Below, in pieces: positions 28,376 through 36,645 of a stretch of DNA of 64,000 nt; positions within the stretch are counted from its first letter, which is position 1; every line of letters starts with the position of its first letter. Below the pieces are notes generated by a model. That model saw only the letters and a list, made by a program, of their open reading frames with translations. It ran no database searches and was not told where the DNA came from. The DNA is from CAVOOW01 sp963697675 (GTDB lineage Bacteria; Actinomycetota; Actinomycetes; JACCUZ01), in assembly GCA_963697675.1 (NCBI GenBank), contig CAVOOW010000004.1, positions 1-64,000 on the forward strand, in the 5' to 3' direction. A program made the translations under genes and the position numbers.

Positions 28376-28388
28376 TAGGGTGCTGGCA
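28376..28388 (+). promoter_or_regulatory. Candidate leaderless promoter (-10 TAGGGT)
   Basis: TAGGGT at 28376-28381 ends seven bases before the ATG of the epimerase gene, with no ribosome site between. This is the spacing of leaderless transcripts. Confidence 0.5.
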
Positions 28389-29380
28389 TGCGCATACTGC
28401 TGATCGGTGGCACCCGGTTCGTCGGCCGCCACGTCGTTCAGGCTGCTCTGGCGGCCGGGCACGACGTGACGCTCTTTCACCGCGGCCAGACGGGCGCAGA
28501 CCTGTTCCCGGATGTCGAGCACCGGATCGGTGACCGCAACTCCGACCTGTCCGCTCTCGCCGAGGGCTGGTGGGACGCGACCGTCGACACGTGCGCCTAC
28601 TTTCCCAGGCAGGTGCAAGTGATCGCCGACGCGCTCGGCGAGCGCGCCGGCCAGTACCAGCAGGTGTCGAGTGTCTCCGCCTACGCATCGCCTGCGTCGC
28701 GCGGTTACCGCGAGGATGCGCCGCTGGCCAATCTCGACGACCCGAGCGTCGAGGAAGTGACCGACGAGACCTATGGCGGGCTCAAGGTGCTCTGCGAACG
28801 TGTCGCAGTCGAGCGGTTCGGCCCGAGCAGCATCATCGTGCGCCCCACCTATGTCGTCGGACCGGACGACTACAGCTGGCGGTTCCCTTGGTGGGTCGCC
28901 CGCATCGCGCGCGGCGGCGACGTGCTCGCACCCGGCCCCGCCGACGCACCGTCCCAGGTCATCGACGCCAGGGACATGGGCGCCTGGATGGTCGGCCTGC
29001 TCGAGCGCGACGAGTCGGGCGCGTTCCACGCGGTGGGACCGTCGTCGACCTTCACGTGGGGCGAGCAGCTCGAGACCATCGCCAGCAGCGTCGCCCCCGA
29101 GGGCACGACGTTGCGATGGGTCGACTCCGACTTCCTGCTCGAGGCGAAGCTCGACGACTCCGCCCTGCCGCTGTGGCCCGGGGCCGATCCCGACATGCTG
29201 ATGATGACGGCCGATCCCGCTGCCGCCCTGGCGACCGGCCTGACGATTCGCCCGCTGGCCGAGACCGTGCGCGACACCCTTGCGTGGACGCGGACCGTCG
29301 AGCAGCCCGAGAAGGCGGGGATCAGCGCCGCCGATGAGACCGCCCTGCTGGAGAAATGGCTGTCCAGCACCCCCCGATGA
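28388..29380 (+). CDS. NAD-dependent epimerase/dehydratase family protein
   Basis: A 330-residue extended short-chain dehydrogenase. The NAD(P)-binding motif is LLIGGTRFVGRHVVQAA. The active-site region has VSSVSAYASPASRG and TYGGLKVLCERVA in place of the usual Y-x3-K: here Y-G-G-L-K fits exactly. VRPTYVVGPDD is another conserved part. The sequence resembles the isoflavone reductase-like/CSP41-like SDR group in actinobacteria annotated as reductase. The substrate is unknown. It is probably leaderless (TAGGGT box seven bases before ATG) and ends at a palindrome facing the copper monooxygenase gene. Confidence 0.9.
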   Translation: MRILLIGGTRFVGRHVVQAALAAGHDVTLFHRGQTGADLFPDVEHRIGDRNSDLSALAEGWWDATVDTCAYFPRQVQVIADALGERAGQYQQVSSVSAYASPASRGYREDAPLANLDDPSVEEVTDETYGGLKVLCERVAVERFGPSSIIVRPTYVVGPDDYSWRFPWWVARIARGGDVLAPGPADAPSQVIDARDMGAWMVGLLERDESGAFHAVGPSSTFTWGEQLETIASSVAPEGTTLRWVDSDFLLEAKLDDSALPLWPGADPDMLMMTADPAAALATGLTIRPLAETVRDTLAWTRTVEQPEKAGISAADETALLEKWLSSTPR

Positions 29381-29383
29381 CCC

Positions 29384-29440
29384 GACGAGCGACCTTCGTC
29401 CGCGACACGCGCGGCGAGTCGCGCGCGAAGGTCGCTCGTC
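29384..29440. repeat. Extragenic palindrome, family GACGAGCGACC (copy 1)
   Basis: The arms start GACGAGCGACCTTCGTCCGC and, inverted, GACGAGCGACCTTCGCGCGC; they continue with few mismatches to a small central loop. It fills the gap between the convergent epimerase and monooxygenase genes, touching the stop of the latter. The same arm sequence forms the perfect palindrome at 53417-53474. Confidence 0.75.
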
Positions 29441-30677
29441 AGCGTCGCGTGTAGAGCACGATGCCGAGGCACATCTCGTCGGACGTCCCCTCGCCCCACA
29501 TGACATAGCGCGCGGGCCGGCCGGCGAGCGACGGGAGCTGGCTGCGCAGTGCGGCGTCGTGTGTGCAGGTGACCCGCAAGGTGTCCCCTGGCCGCACCGT
29601 GACCGGCCGCGGTAGTGCAGTTGCCCGCTGGTTGTCGAAGTCCCAGACCTTGCGGTCCAGCAGAGTCTTCCGGTCAGCAGCACCGGGGTTGAGCGTGACC
29701 GAGATCGAGCGGCCGAGCAGGTGCATGTGCCCGGCCACGGCACGGACGACCATGCGCCGCGTCGCCGTACGGTCGCAATGCTGTGTCGGTCCCGCGCGCG
29801 GGGCGACAAGGCTGCCGCCGCACAGCAGCTGCAGACCGGCGACCGTCGTGCCCGCCTGCAGACCGAACCGGGACTGGAGGTCGGCGAGGGCGGTGGCACG
29901 CTCGCAGAGCGGGCCGCTCTCCTGCGCCGTGCACGGCAGCTCGACGGGTGCGGCCAGCAGCATCGTGTGCAGCGCCCGGAGCGGTGCCGACCCCGGAGCG
30001 ACGCGCAGTCGCACCTGGGTGTCGTCGGGCCCGGTCGCCTTGTCGAGGGCGAGCAGGTTGTAGTGCACCTGCAGCACGATCTGGCTGCCGGCGGCGACCC
30101 GGATGCCGGTGCCCCGCGCGAACACGCTCTCCCCGCCGCCGGGAGCCCACGCCGCGAGCCAGGGCGCGGAGTCCAGGGCGTTCACCGCGGACGCACCGTC
30201 GTCGGGCACTGCCGAGTTGCCGAAGCAGGTCCAGCCGCGGCCGGGCGTCACTGCGTCATGGGTCTTGGCGGCCGCGACCTCCCCCGGCTCGACGCGGAAC
30301 AGGATGGCGTGATGCACGATCGCCGGCTGGCCGGGGATGACCTCGGCGCCGGTGATGAAAGTGTCCTTGGCGAGGTGCGGGTCGACCAGGAAGCAGCGGT
30401 AGTCGTCCGTGCCGCCGCCGGGTGCCGACGGCGCGTAGGGGCCGCCCGGCAACGAGAGCTTCAGGAAGCGCTCACCGGCGCGCAGTGGTGCACCCGCGAC
30501 GCGCGCGGCACTTTCATGCGCCGTCGAGTGCCCGTCGGCCGTCGCGCTGGGTGTGCTCTTCGCGGCCGAGCCGGCGGGCGCAGCGGACTCGTCGGCCGGG
30601 CCCGGACCCGTGACGGCCCACGCGACGAGGGCGCCGGCGAGCAGCACCGACCCCACTCCGAGCAGCCGCACGCGCAT
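29439..30677 (-). CDS. Secreted copper-dependent monooxygenase, PHM/DBM type
   Basis: A 412-residue protein with an N-terminal membrane or signal segment (LLGVGSVLLAGALVAWAV). All copper ligands of peptidylglycine alpha-hydroxylating monooxygenase have counterparts in order: His122-His123 in AIVHHAILF, His205 in VLQVHYNLL, His317 and His319 in VAGHMHLLG, and Met402 in SDEMCLG. Several cysteines (CTAQESGPLC, QHC, VTCTH) could form disulphides as in the animal enzyme. Family enzymes use ascorbate and oxygen at two copper sites. The substrate in bacteria is not known. ATG at 30677 follows a GGGGGTGA ribosome site. Confidence 0.82.
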   Translation of the reverse strand: MRVRLLGVGSVLLAGALVAWAVTGPGPADESAAPAGSAAKSTPSATADGHSTAHESAARVAGAPLRAGERFLKLSLPGGPYAPSAPGGGTDDYRCFLVDPHLAKDTFITGAEVIPGQPAIVHHAILFRVEPGEVAAAKTHDAVTPGRGWTCFGNSAVPDDGASAVNALDSAPWLAAWAPGGGESVFARGTGIRVAAGSQIVLQVHYNLLALDKATGPDDTQVRLRVAPGSAPLRALHTMLLAAPVELPCTAQESGPLCERATALADLQSRFGLQAGTTVAGLQLLCGGSLVAPRAGPTQHCDRTATRRMVVRAVAGHMHLLGRSISVTLNPGAADRKTLLDRKVWDFDNQRATALPRPVTVRPGDTLRVTCTHDAALRSQLPSLAGRPARYVMWGEGTSDEMCLGIVLYTRR

Positions 30678-30711
30678 GCAGGTCACCCCCAATCCTGCTG
30701 ATGGTAAGCCG

Positions 30712-31515
30712 TCAGCGGGTCAGCGCGTAGAACGCGACAGCAGCGGCGGCGCCCACGTTGAGCGAGTCGACACCCGCAGACATGGGGATGCGTACGCGCG
30801 TGCCGACCTCGGCGAGCGTGCGCGGCTGCAGCCCTGGTCCTTCCGCGCCGAGGATGAGGGCGGCACGGGACCGCACCTCCAGGGGCAGATCGCCGATCGG
30901 CACCGCCGAGGCATCGGGGGTGAGCGCCAGCACCGCCAGTCCGGCTTCCCGCAGGAGGGAGATGTCAGCTGGCCAGGACCCGAGGCGCGTCCAGGGCACC
31001 GAGAACACCGCACCCATCGACACCTTGACCGAGCGCCGGTAGAGCGGATCGGCGCAGCGCGGGGTGACGAGGACGGCGTCCATGCCCAGGCCCGCTGCCG
31101 ACCGGAAGATCGCGCCGATGTTGGTGTGGTCATTGACGTCTTCCAGCACGGCGACCCGTCTGGCGCCGGACAGCACCTCGGCGACGGACGGCAACAGCTT
31201 ACGGTCCATCGCGGCCAGCGCGCCGCGATGCACGTCATAGCCGGTCAGCTCCGCGAGCACGGGACGCGCGGCGACGTACACGGGACCCTCGAACGCGTCG
31301 ACCACGTCATGCAGAGACGCGAGCCATTTGTCCTCGAGCAGCAGCGAACGCATGCGAAACCCGGCGGTGAGCGCGCGGCGGATCACCTTCTCGCCCTCGG
31401 CCATGAACAGCCCGTCGGCGGGTTCGCGGCGGCGGCGCAGCTCGACGTCGGTCAGGCTCAGATAGTCGCGCAGCCGCGGGTCGGCGGGGTCGTCGACGCG
31501 GACGACATCGGGCAC
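30712..31515 (-). CDS. TrmH/SpoU-family RNA 2'-O-methyltransferase
   Basis: The 267-residue protein has an N-terminal substrate-binding domain (LRDYLSLTDVELRRR, FMAEGEKVIRRAL) and the knotted SPOUT methylase domain: motif 1 DHTNIGAIFRSAAGLGMDAV, motif 2 AALILGAEGPGL, and motif 3 VRIPMSAGVDSLNVGAAAAV, which form the trefoil knot and SAM pocket. It methylates rRNA or tRNA ribose; the exact nucleotide cannot be told. GTG at 31515 was taken as start because the conserved N-terminus begins at VPDVVRVDDPADPRL. It lies five bases after the TSUP gene. Confidence 0.92.
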   Translation of the reverse strand: MPDVVRVDDPADPRLRDYLSLTDVELRRRREPADGLFMAEGEKVIRRALTAGFRMRSLLLEDKWLASLHDVVDAFEGPVYVAARPVLAELTGYDVHRGALAAMDRKLLPSVAEVLSGARRVAVLEDVNDHTNIGAIFRSAAGLGMDAVLVTPRCADPLYRRSVKVSMGAVFSVPWTRLGSWPADISLLREAGLAVLALTPDASAVPIGDLPLEVRSRAALILGAEGPGLQPRTLAEVGTRVRIPMSAGVDSLNVGAAAAVAFYALTR

Positions 31516-31520
31516 GTCAC

Positions 31521-32273
31521 TCAGCTCCGCACGATCTGCACGATCGCGGCGATGCCGACCAGCACGACGAGCCCGCGCAGGACGTTCGGTCGCGTGCGCC
31601 GGCCGACCTTGGCGCCGACCTGGCCGCCGATGACCGAGCCGACCGCGATCAGCAGGGCGGCCTGCCAGGCGACGTGGCTCACCAGGATGAACAGCACTGC
31701 CGCGACCCCGTTGACGATCCCCGCGAGCACGTTCTTGGCGGCGTTGACTCGTTGCAGGTGCTCGTCGAGGAACAGGCCGAGCAGGGCGATGAGCAACACA
31801 CCTTGCGCGGCGCCGAAATAACCCCCGTACACACCTGCCAGGTAGACGCCGACGAACAGCGCCACGCCTCCGTGCTGACGGCGGCGCTCGGCCATCGCGA
31901 GTCGCTTGGTCAGCCACGGCTGGATAACCACCAGAACGCAGGAGAGCGCGATCAGGACCGGCACGATCGCCTGGAACGCTTCCTCGGGCAGGGTCAGCAG
32001 GAGCACGCCGCCGGTGATGCCGCCCGTCAGCGAGGCGAGCCCGAGAACCTTCAGACGCCTGCCCTGCCCGACGAGCTCGGCGCGATAGCCGACGGCGCCG
32101 CTGATCGAGCCGGGCGCCAGGCCCACGGTGTTGCTGACGTTGGCGACGACGGGTGAGTAGCCCACGGCGAGCAGCACGGGGAAGGTGATCAGCGTCCCCG
32201 ACCCCACGATGGCGTTGATCGTGCCGGCCGCCATGCCGGCGAAAAGCACCAGGATCGCCTCGGGCCAGCTCAC
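31521..32273 (-). CDS. TSUP-family (TauE/SafE) membrane transporter
   Basis: The 250-residue protein has about eight helices in the two-fold TauE/SafE repeat: AILVLFAGMAAGTINAIVGSG at the start with the conserved G-x-G-S-G pattern, and VYGGYFGAAQGVLLIALLG at the midpoint, the second copy of the G-G-x-x-G-A loop. The family exports sulfite, taurine degradation products or other organic anions. Next to it, cotranscribed, is an RNA methylase, an unrelated partner, so the substrate cannot be inferred. Confidence 0.92.
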   Translation of the reverse strand: MSWPEAILVLFAGMAAGTINAIVGSGTLITFPVLLAVGYSPVVANVSNTVGLAPGSISGAVGYRAELVGQGRRLKVLGLASLTGGITGGVLLLTLPEEAFQAIVPVLIALSCVLVVIQPWLTKRLAMAERRRQHGGVALFVGVYLAGVYGGYFGAAQGVLLIALLGLFLDEHLQRVNAAKNVLAGIVNGVAAVLFILVSHVAWQAALLIAVGSVIGGQVGAKVGRRTRPNVLRGLVVLVGIAAIVQIVRS

Positions 32274-32297
32274 CGCCCGGACTCTATGTGACTGATC

Positions 32298-33479
32298 ATG
32301 ACCCTTTCTTGGTCACCCTCTGCCCACCAGTCGATCAAGCCACGGCACAAGTGCGCCGACGTAGCACGGGTGAGGCGTCGTCCGCGTGGCGCAGTGCTGG
32401 CGCTCGTCGCTGGCCTGTTGCTGAGCGCTGCCCCGGCGCAGGTCGTCGGGGCGCAGGCCGCGGACGGGGAGTCCGCGGCGGAGGCCCGCATGGCGGCTCA
32501 GCGGGCCGCGGACAAGGTCGATGCCCTGCGGCCGCGCGTCGAGCGGGCGCTGCGTGCATACGAGCTCGCGGTCGCCCAGATCTCCGGCTCCGTGTCGCGC
32601 AGCGTGGTCGCCGACCAGGCGGCCGACGCCACCGCTGCGCGAGCTCTCGCGAAGCGCCGCGAGGTCGACAACCAGGTGCGGACGCTCTACATGTCCGGCG
32701 GGTCGATGGCGCTGATGGCCAGCGTGCTGACCGCTCCGACGGCGACAGATGCGCTCCGGCGGGTCGCCTACGTACAGCGTCTGGTCGAGACCACGAGCGT
32801 CATGGCCGCGGACTCCACTGCCACCGCTGACGGCGATGCCGCGCGTGCGGTGGCACTCGAGGCGGCGGCCGACCACCAAGTCGTCACCGCAGCCGACGTG
32901 ACGCGCCGCTACGACCAGCTCACTGACGCTCTTGCCGAGGCAGGAGCGTCGCTCACCCAGCTCAGCGACCACGCCCGGACGCTCGCAGCAGCGGAACGGG
33001 CGGCCGCCCGGCTGGCGGCGTACGCGGCCGCGGCGGACGCGTCAGCCAGCGCCCGCGTCTCCACGGCCCGCGCCTCGGCGATGCCGGCGGACTTCCGGCG
33101 GCTCTACATCGGTGCGGCGAAGACCTGCAAGGGCCTGTCCTGGACAGTGCTGGCCGCCATCGGGCAGGTCGAGTCGGGCCACGGTCGCAACGCGTCGACG
33201 TCCTATGCCGGCGCGCAGGGGCCGATGCAGTTCATGCCCGCCACGTTCGCCGCCTACGCGGTCGACGGCGACGGAGACGGCGACAAGGACATCATGGATC
33301 CGGCCGACTCGATCTACTCGGCGGCGCACTACCTGTGCGCCAACGGTGCCGGACACGGCGCTGAGGGCCTGCACAACGCGATCTGGCACTACAACCACGC
33401 GGAGTGGTACGTCGCCCTGGTGCTGAAGCTCGCCGGACAGATCGCCGACCAGGCAGCCGGCACCACCCATGGCGGATAG
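32298..33479 (+). CDS. Secreted lytic transglycosylase with coiled-coil N-terminus
   Basis: A signal sequence (GAVLALVAGLLLSAAPAQ) starts about residue 30; a GTG at 32370 (VRRRPRGAVL) may be the true start, giving a normal-length signal peptide. Residues about 60-270 are Ala/Arg-rich helices likely to form a coiled coil. The catalytic domain shows SWTVLAAIGQVESGHGRN with the general-acid Glu, AQGPMQFMPATFAAYA, and a calcium-site-like DGDGDGDKDIMDPAD. It cleaves peptidoglycan glycan strands. The coiled coil recalls the regulatory part of RipA-type hydrolases. It is divergent from the TSUP gene by 24 bases. Confidence 0.9.
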   Translation: MTLSWSPSAHQSIKPRHKCADVARVRRRPRGAVLALVAGLLLSAAPAQVVGAQAADGESAAEARMAAQRAADKVDALRPRVERALRAYELAVAQISGSVSRSVVADQAADATAARALAKRREVDNQVRTLYMSGGSMALMASVLTAPTATDALRRVAYVQRLVETTSVMAADSTATADGDAARAVALEAAADHQVVTAADVTRRYDQLTDALAEAGASLTQLSDHARTLAAAERAAARLAAYAAAADASASARVSTARASAMPADFRRLYIGAAKTCKGLSWTVLAAIGQVESGHGRNASTSYAGAQGPMQFMPATFAAYAVDGDGDGDKDIMDPADSIYSAAHYLCANGAGHGAEGLHNAIWHYNHAEWYVALVLKLAGQIADQAAGTTHGG

Positions 33480-33497
33480 CTGCGCGCGAGCGCGAGG

Positions 33498-34436
33498 TCA
33501 GGCAGGCAGGGCCGGCGGGATGGGCGGCTTGGGCGGTGTGGCGGGTTCGGACTCGTCGTTGAGGCCGGAGCCGAGCATGCCGCCGATGCCCTTGAGCGCC
33601 TCGCCGAGCTCGCTCGGGATGATCCAGAGCTTGTTCGAGTCGCCCTGGGCGATCTTCGGCAGCGTCTGCAGGTACTGGTAGGCCAGCAGCTTCTGGTCGG
33701 GGTTGCCCGCGTGGATCGCGTCGAAGACCCGCTGGATCGCCTGTGCCTCACCGTCGGCCCGCAGCACCGCGGCCTGCGCGTCACCCTCGGCCTTGAGGAT
33801 CGCGGACTGCCGCTCGCCCTCGGCCGTCAGGATCGAGGACTGCTTGAAGCCCTCGGCGGTCAGGATGGTGGCGCGCTTCTCGCGCTCGGCGCGCATCTGC
33901 TTCTCCATCGAGTCCTTGACCGACGCGGGCGGCTCGATCGCCTTGATCTCCACGCGGTTGACCCGGATGCCCCACTTGCCGGTCGCCTCGTCGAGCACTC
34001 CGCGCAGCTGCGCGTTGATGTGGTCGCGGGAGGTCAGTGCCTCCTCGAGGTTCAGGTTGCCGACCACGTTGCGCAGCGTCGTCACCGTGAGCTGTTCGAC
34101 ACCCTGGATGTAGTTGGCGATCTCGTAGGTCGCCGCCTTGGGGTCGGTGACCTGGAAGTACAGGACGGTGTCGATGCCGACGACCAGGTTGTCCTCGGTG
34201 ATGACCGGCTGGGGCGGGAACGAGACCACCTGCTCGCGCAGGTCGATCAGCGGCCGGAGCCGGTCCACGAACGGCACCAGGATCGCCAGTCCGGCGTCCA
34301 AGGTGCGGCTGTAGCGACCGAGCCGCTCGACGACGCCGGCCCGGGCTTGCGGCACGATGCGGACGGTCTTGATCAGCGAGACCAGCACCATCAGCACGAC
34401 GACGAGGAGGACGATAAGGGCAGCTTGCGATCCCAC
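33498..34436 (-). CDS. SPFH/Band 7 (QmcA-like) membrane protein
   Basis: An N-terminal helix (ALIVLLVVVLMVLVSLI) anchors a band-7 domain (about 25-200; AGVVERLGRYSRTLDAGLAI, VVSFPPQPVITEDN, YFQVTDPKAATYEI). A long heptad region follows with the repeated ILTAEGxxQ/ILKAEGDAQ motif that drives oligomerisation, then a Pro-rich end. Such proteins form large membrane rings and accompany NfeD proteins: the nfeD-like gene directly upstream overlaps by one base (TAGTG). A role in membrane quality control or FtsH-like protease regulation is likely. Confidence 0.93.
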   Translation of the reverse strand: MGSQAALIVLLVVVLMVLVSLIKTVRIVPQARAGVVERLGRYSRTLDAGLAILVPFVDRLRPLIDLREQVVSFPPQPVITEDNLVVGIDTVLYFQVTDPKAATYEIANYIQGVEQLTVTTLRNVVGNLNLEEALTSRDHINAQLRGVLDEATGKWGIRVNRVEIKAIEPPASVKDSMEKQMRAEREKRATILTAEGFKQSSILTAEGERQSAILKAEGDAQAAVLRADGEAQAIQRVFDAIHAGNPDQKLLAYQYLQTLPKIAQGDSNKLWIIPSELGEALKGIGGMLGSGLNDESEPATPPKPPIPPALPA

Positions 34437-34876
34437 TAGAACTCCGATTCATAGACGACGGCGGTCGCGCCATCAATCTCCACGACCTCGACGCACTTGC
34501 CCGCCGCGATGACTTCCGAGGGGTCATAGGTGCGGGCGGACCACACCTCACCCCTGAGCTTGATGCGCCCGTTGTGCCTGTCCACCTGTTCGGTGACGAC
34601 GCCCCGCTCTCCGATGAGAGCGGCCACGCCGGTGCGGATCGCGCGGGGGGTGCGCAGGTGGTTGAGCGCGATCGGCCGGACCACGAAGAGCATCCCGACC
34701 GCCACGATCAGCGCTACGAACACCTCGATCGCAAGGCTGTTCACGACCAGCGCGGTGACGGAGCCGGACAGCGCGCCGACCGCCAGCATGGCGAACACGA
34801 GGTCGAGGCTCGTCACCTCGATGATGCCCAGGACTACCGCAAGACCGAGCCAGGCAGCCCAGTCAAAGTCCCCCAT
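34436..34876 (-). CDS. NfeD-family membrane protein
   Basis: A 146-residue protein with three to four helices (WLGLAVVLGIIEVTSLDL, AMLAVGALSGSVTALVV, VFVALIVAVGMLFVV) and a C-terminal OB-fold domain (LIGERGVVTEQVDRHNGRIK, GEVWSARTYDPSEVIAAGK, VVEIDGATAVVY). This is the short NfeD1b type found with SPFH proteins, with which the OB domain interacts. The gene precedes and overlaps the SPFH gene. Together they make a conserved two-gene unit. Confidence 0.92.
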   Translation of the reverse strand: MGDFDWAAWLGLAVVLGIIEVTSLDLVFAMLAVGALSGSVTALVVNSLAIEVFVALIVAVGMLFVVRPIALNHLRTPRAIRTGVAALIGERGVVTEQVDRHNGRIKLRGEVWSARTYDPSEVIAAGKCVEVVEIDGATAVVYESEF

Positions 34877-35022
34877 TAGTCACCATTCCGCTCACGTACT
34901 CATCTTAGGGAGCATTCGCTGCTCAGCCCCGTAAACGAACGATGGCGCGTGGCTAGTTCCGGCGTACGACGACGGTGACCGCGGAAGGCCGCTGGCCCGT
35001 CGCGCGAGCCTGCTGGGAGCCG

Positions 35023-35805
35023 TCAGGTCGCCCGGGCGGCCCACCGGTTGCCGATCCGCTCCAGCGTCAGGGTGATCCCGAAGGTCTCGCCGAGCGTGGC
35101 CGCCGTCAGGGTCGTGTCGATCGGGCCGGCGGCAACGACCTTGCCGTCCCGCAGCAGCAGCACGTGGGTGAATCCGGGCGGGATCTCCTCGACGTGGTGG
35201 GTCACGAGCACCATCGCCGGTGCGTAGGGATCGGCAGCGATGACAGCGAGTCTTCGTACCAGGTCTTCTCGACCACCCAGGTCCAGTCCCGCGGCCGGCT
35301 CGTCGAGCAGCATCAGCTCGGGGTCGGTCATCAGTGCCCGAGCGATCTGCACCCGCTTGCGCTCGCCCTCCGACAGCGTCCCGAACCGCCGCTGGGCCAG
35401 CCCGGCGACGCCGAGCGCGTCGAGCAGCTCGTCGGCGCGGTCGCCGTCGAGCGTGTCGTAGCGCTCGCGCCATCGGCCGACGATGCCGTACGAGGCGGTG
35501 AGCACAACGTCCCGCACGGTCTCCTGACCGGGCAGCCGGTCGGCGAGCGACGCGCTGGACAGGCCGATCCGCGGCCGCAGCTCGAAGACGTCGACCGCCC
35601 CGAGCGTCTCCCCGAGGATGTCGACCCGACCGCGGGTGGGATGGATGTTGGCGGAGGCGAGCTGCAGCAGTGTCGTCTTGCCTGCCCCGTTGGGTCCGAG
35701 CACCACCCATCGGTCGCCCTCGCTGACGTCCCAGCTGATGGCGTTGAGCAGCGTCGCGCCGTCTCGGCGGATGCTGACACCGGCGAAGTGCAGGACGTCG
35801 GACAT
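35023..35805 (-). CDS. ABC transporter ATP-binding protein
   Basis: A 260-residue ATPase: Walker A VVLGPNGAGKTTLLQLASA, Q-loop region RIGLSSASLA, ABC signature FGTLSEGERKRVQIARALM, Walker B LMLLDEPAAGLD and H-loop LVTHHVEEIPPG. It resembles the ModF/YlmA-like stand-alone group whose partner permease is unknown; no permease is adjacent here. ATG at 35805 was preferred to 35850 because the conserved domain begins at MSDVLHFAGVSIRRDG. It stands alone between the NfeD operon and a divergent hypothetical gene. Confidence 0.92.
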   Translation of the reverse strand: MSDVLHFAGVSIRRDGATLLNAISWDVSEGDRWVVLGPNGAGKTTLLQLASANIHPTRGRVDILGETLGAVDVFELRPRIGLSSASLADRLPGQETVRDVVLTASYGIVGRWRERYDTLDGDRADELLDALGVAGLAQRRFGTLSEGERKRVQIARALMTDPELMLLDEPAAGLDLGGREDLVRRLAVIAADPYAPAMVLVTHHVEEIPPGFTHVLLLRDGKVVAAGPIDTTLTAATLGETFGITLTLERIGNRWAARAT

Positions 35806-35851
35806 GCCCCGCAACCTATCGACCCGATGACCTCGATCCTCAGCCGCCACC

Positions 35852-35865
35852 TACGCTGCGATACA
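35852..35865 (+). promoter_or_regulatory. Candidate leaderless promoter (-10 TACGCT)
   Basis: TACGCT at 35852-35857 ends eight bases before the ATG of the next gene. No ribosome site lies between. Confidence 0.5.
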
Positions 35866-36617
35866 TGCAGGAGCTCACCCCGTCCGCCCGGCTGTCCGCC
35901 TGGGGCAACGCGGCGCTCGAGGGCACGGTCAGCCTCGACGACGCAGCGGACGCGATCGCAGGGGCCGGCGCAGCCCCCCGGTTCTTCGGGTTGGCGGGCG
36001 AGCCGAGCGGGGTCAACGTGGCCTACGCGCTGGGACGGCTGCGGGCCGACGGTGCGGTCGGCCTGCGCCTCGTCCTGCCCCGGCCGGGAGATGTCGGCGG
36101 CCTGCCGGGACCTGCCACCTTCAACGAGCTGGCGCTGCTGCTCGGCGAGGCGGTGCTGACCGTGGGCGGGCCGCCCCGCGGTGTGATCGCGGGTTCGAGC
36201 GAGGCGAGAGGCGCCGGCGAGCCGGGTGAGGCATGGACCGTGTACGACGTGGCGCCGGACGCCCGGACGCCGCTGTCCCTCCGGGATGCCGAGTTCGGCC
36301 TCAACGAGGCGATGCGCGAGGCAACAGCCGTCCTGACCCAGCTCGACGTCGCCCGATGGGAACCCGTCGCAGCCACACTGCTCACGGAGCGCTCCGGCAG
36401 CGACGCCCCGTGTGCACTGCCGATGAGCTCGGCACCCAAGGCGCAGCACGTGCTGGACGGCGCGCTGCGGATGCTGCGGATCGTCGAGCTGGCCAGGCAG
36501 AGCGACGGTGCCGCCGTCACGTCCGTCGAGGCCGACACCCGGCGGCAGGTGCTGCGCGACCTCGAAACGGCGGCCCGCCGAGGGCTCGAGGCGGCCTGCA
36601 GCGCAGCAGTGCGCTGA
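35865..36617 (+). CDS. Conserved actinobacterial hypothetical protein
   Basis: I do not recognise a function. The 250-residue protein begins MQELTPSARLSAWGNAAL and alternates Ala/Leu-rich helices with loops; RFFGLAGEPSGVNVAYALGR and GLRLVLPRPGDVGGLPG are well-formed internal parts. There is no signal peptide, membrane segment or known motif. It is divergent from the ABC ATPase and ends 28 bases before the convergent methyltransferase gene. A similar family occurs widely in actinobacteria next to housekeeping genes. Confidence 0.75.
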   Translation: MQELTPSARLSAWGNAALEGTVSLDDAADAIAGAGAAPRFFGLAGEPSGVNVAYALGRLRADGAVGLRLVLPRPGDVGGLPGPATFNELALLLGEAVLTVGGPPRGVIAGSSEARGAGEPGEAWTVYDVAPDARTPLSLRDAEFGLNEAMREATAVLTQLDVARWEPVAATLLTERSGSDAPCALPMSSAPKAQHVLDGALRMLRIVELARQSDGAAVTSVEADTRRQVLRDLETAARRGLEAACSAAVR

Positions 36618-36645
36618 GGCCGCTCCGAGCCTTGAAGCCGTGGTC

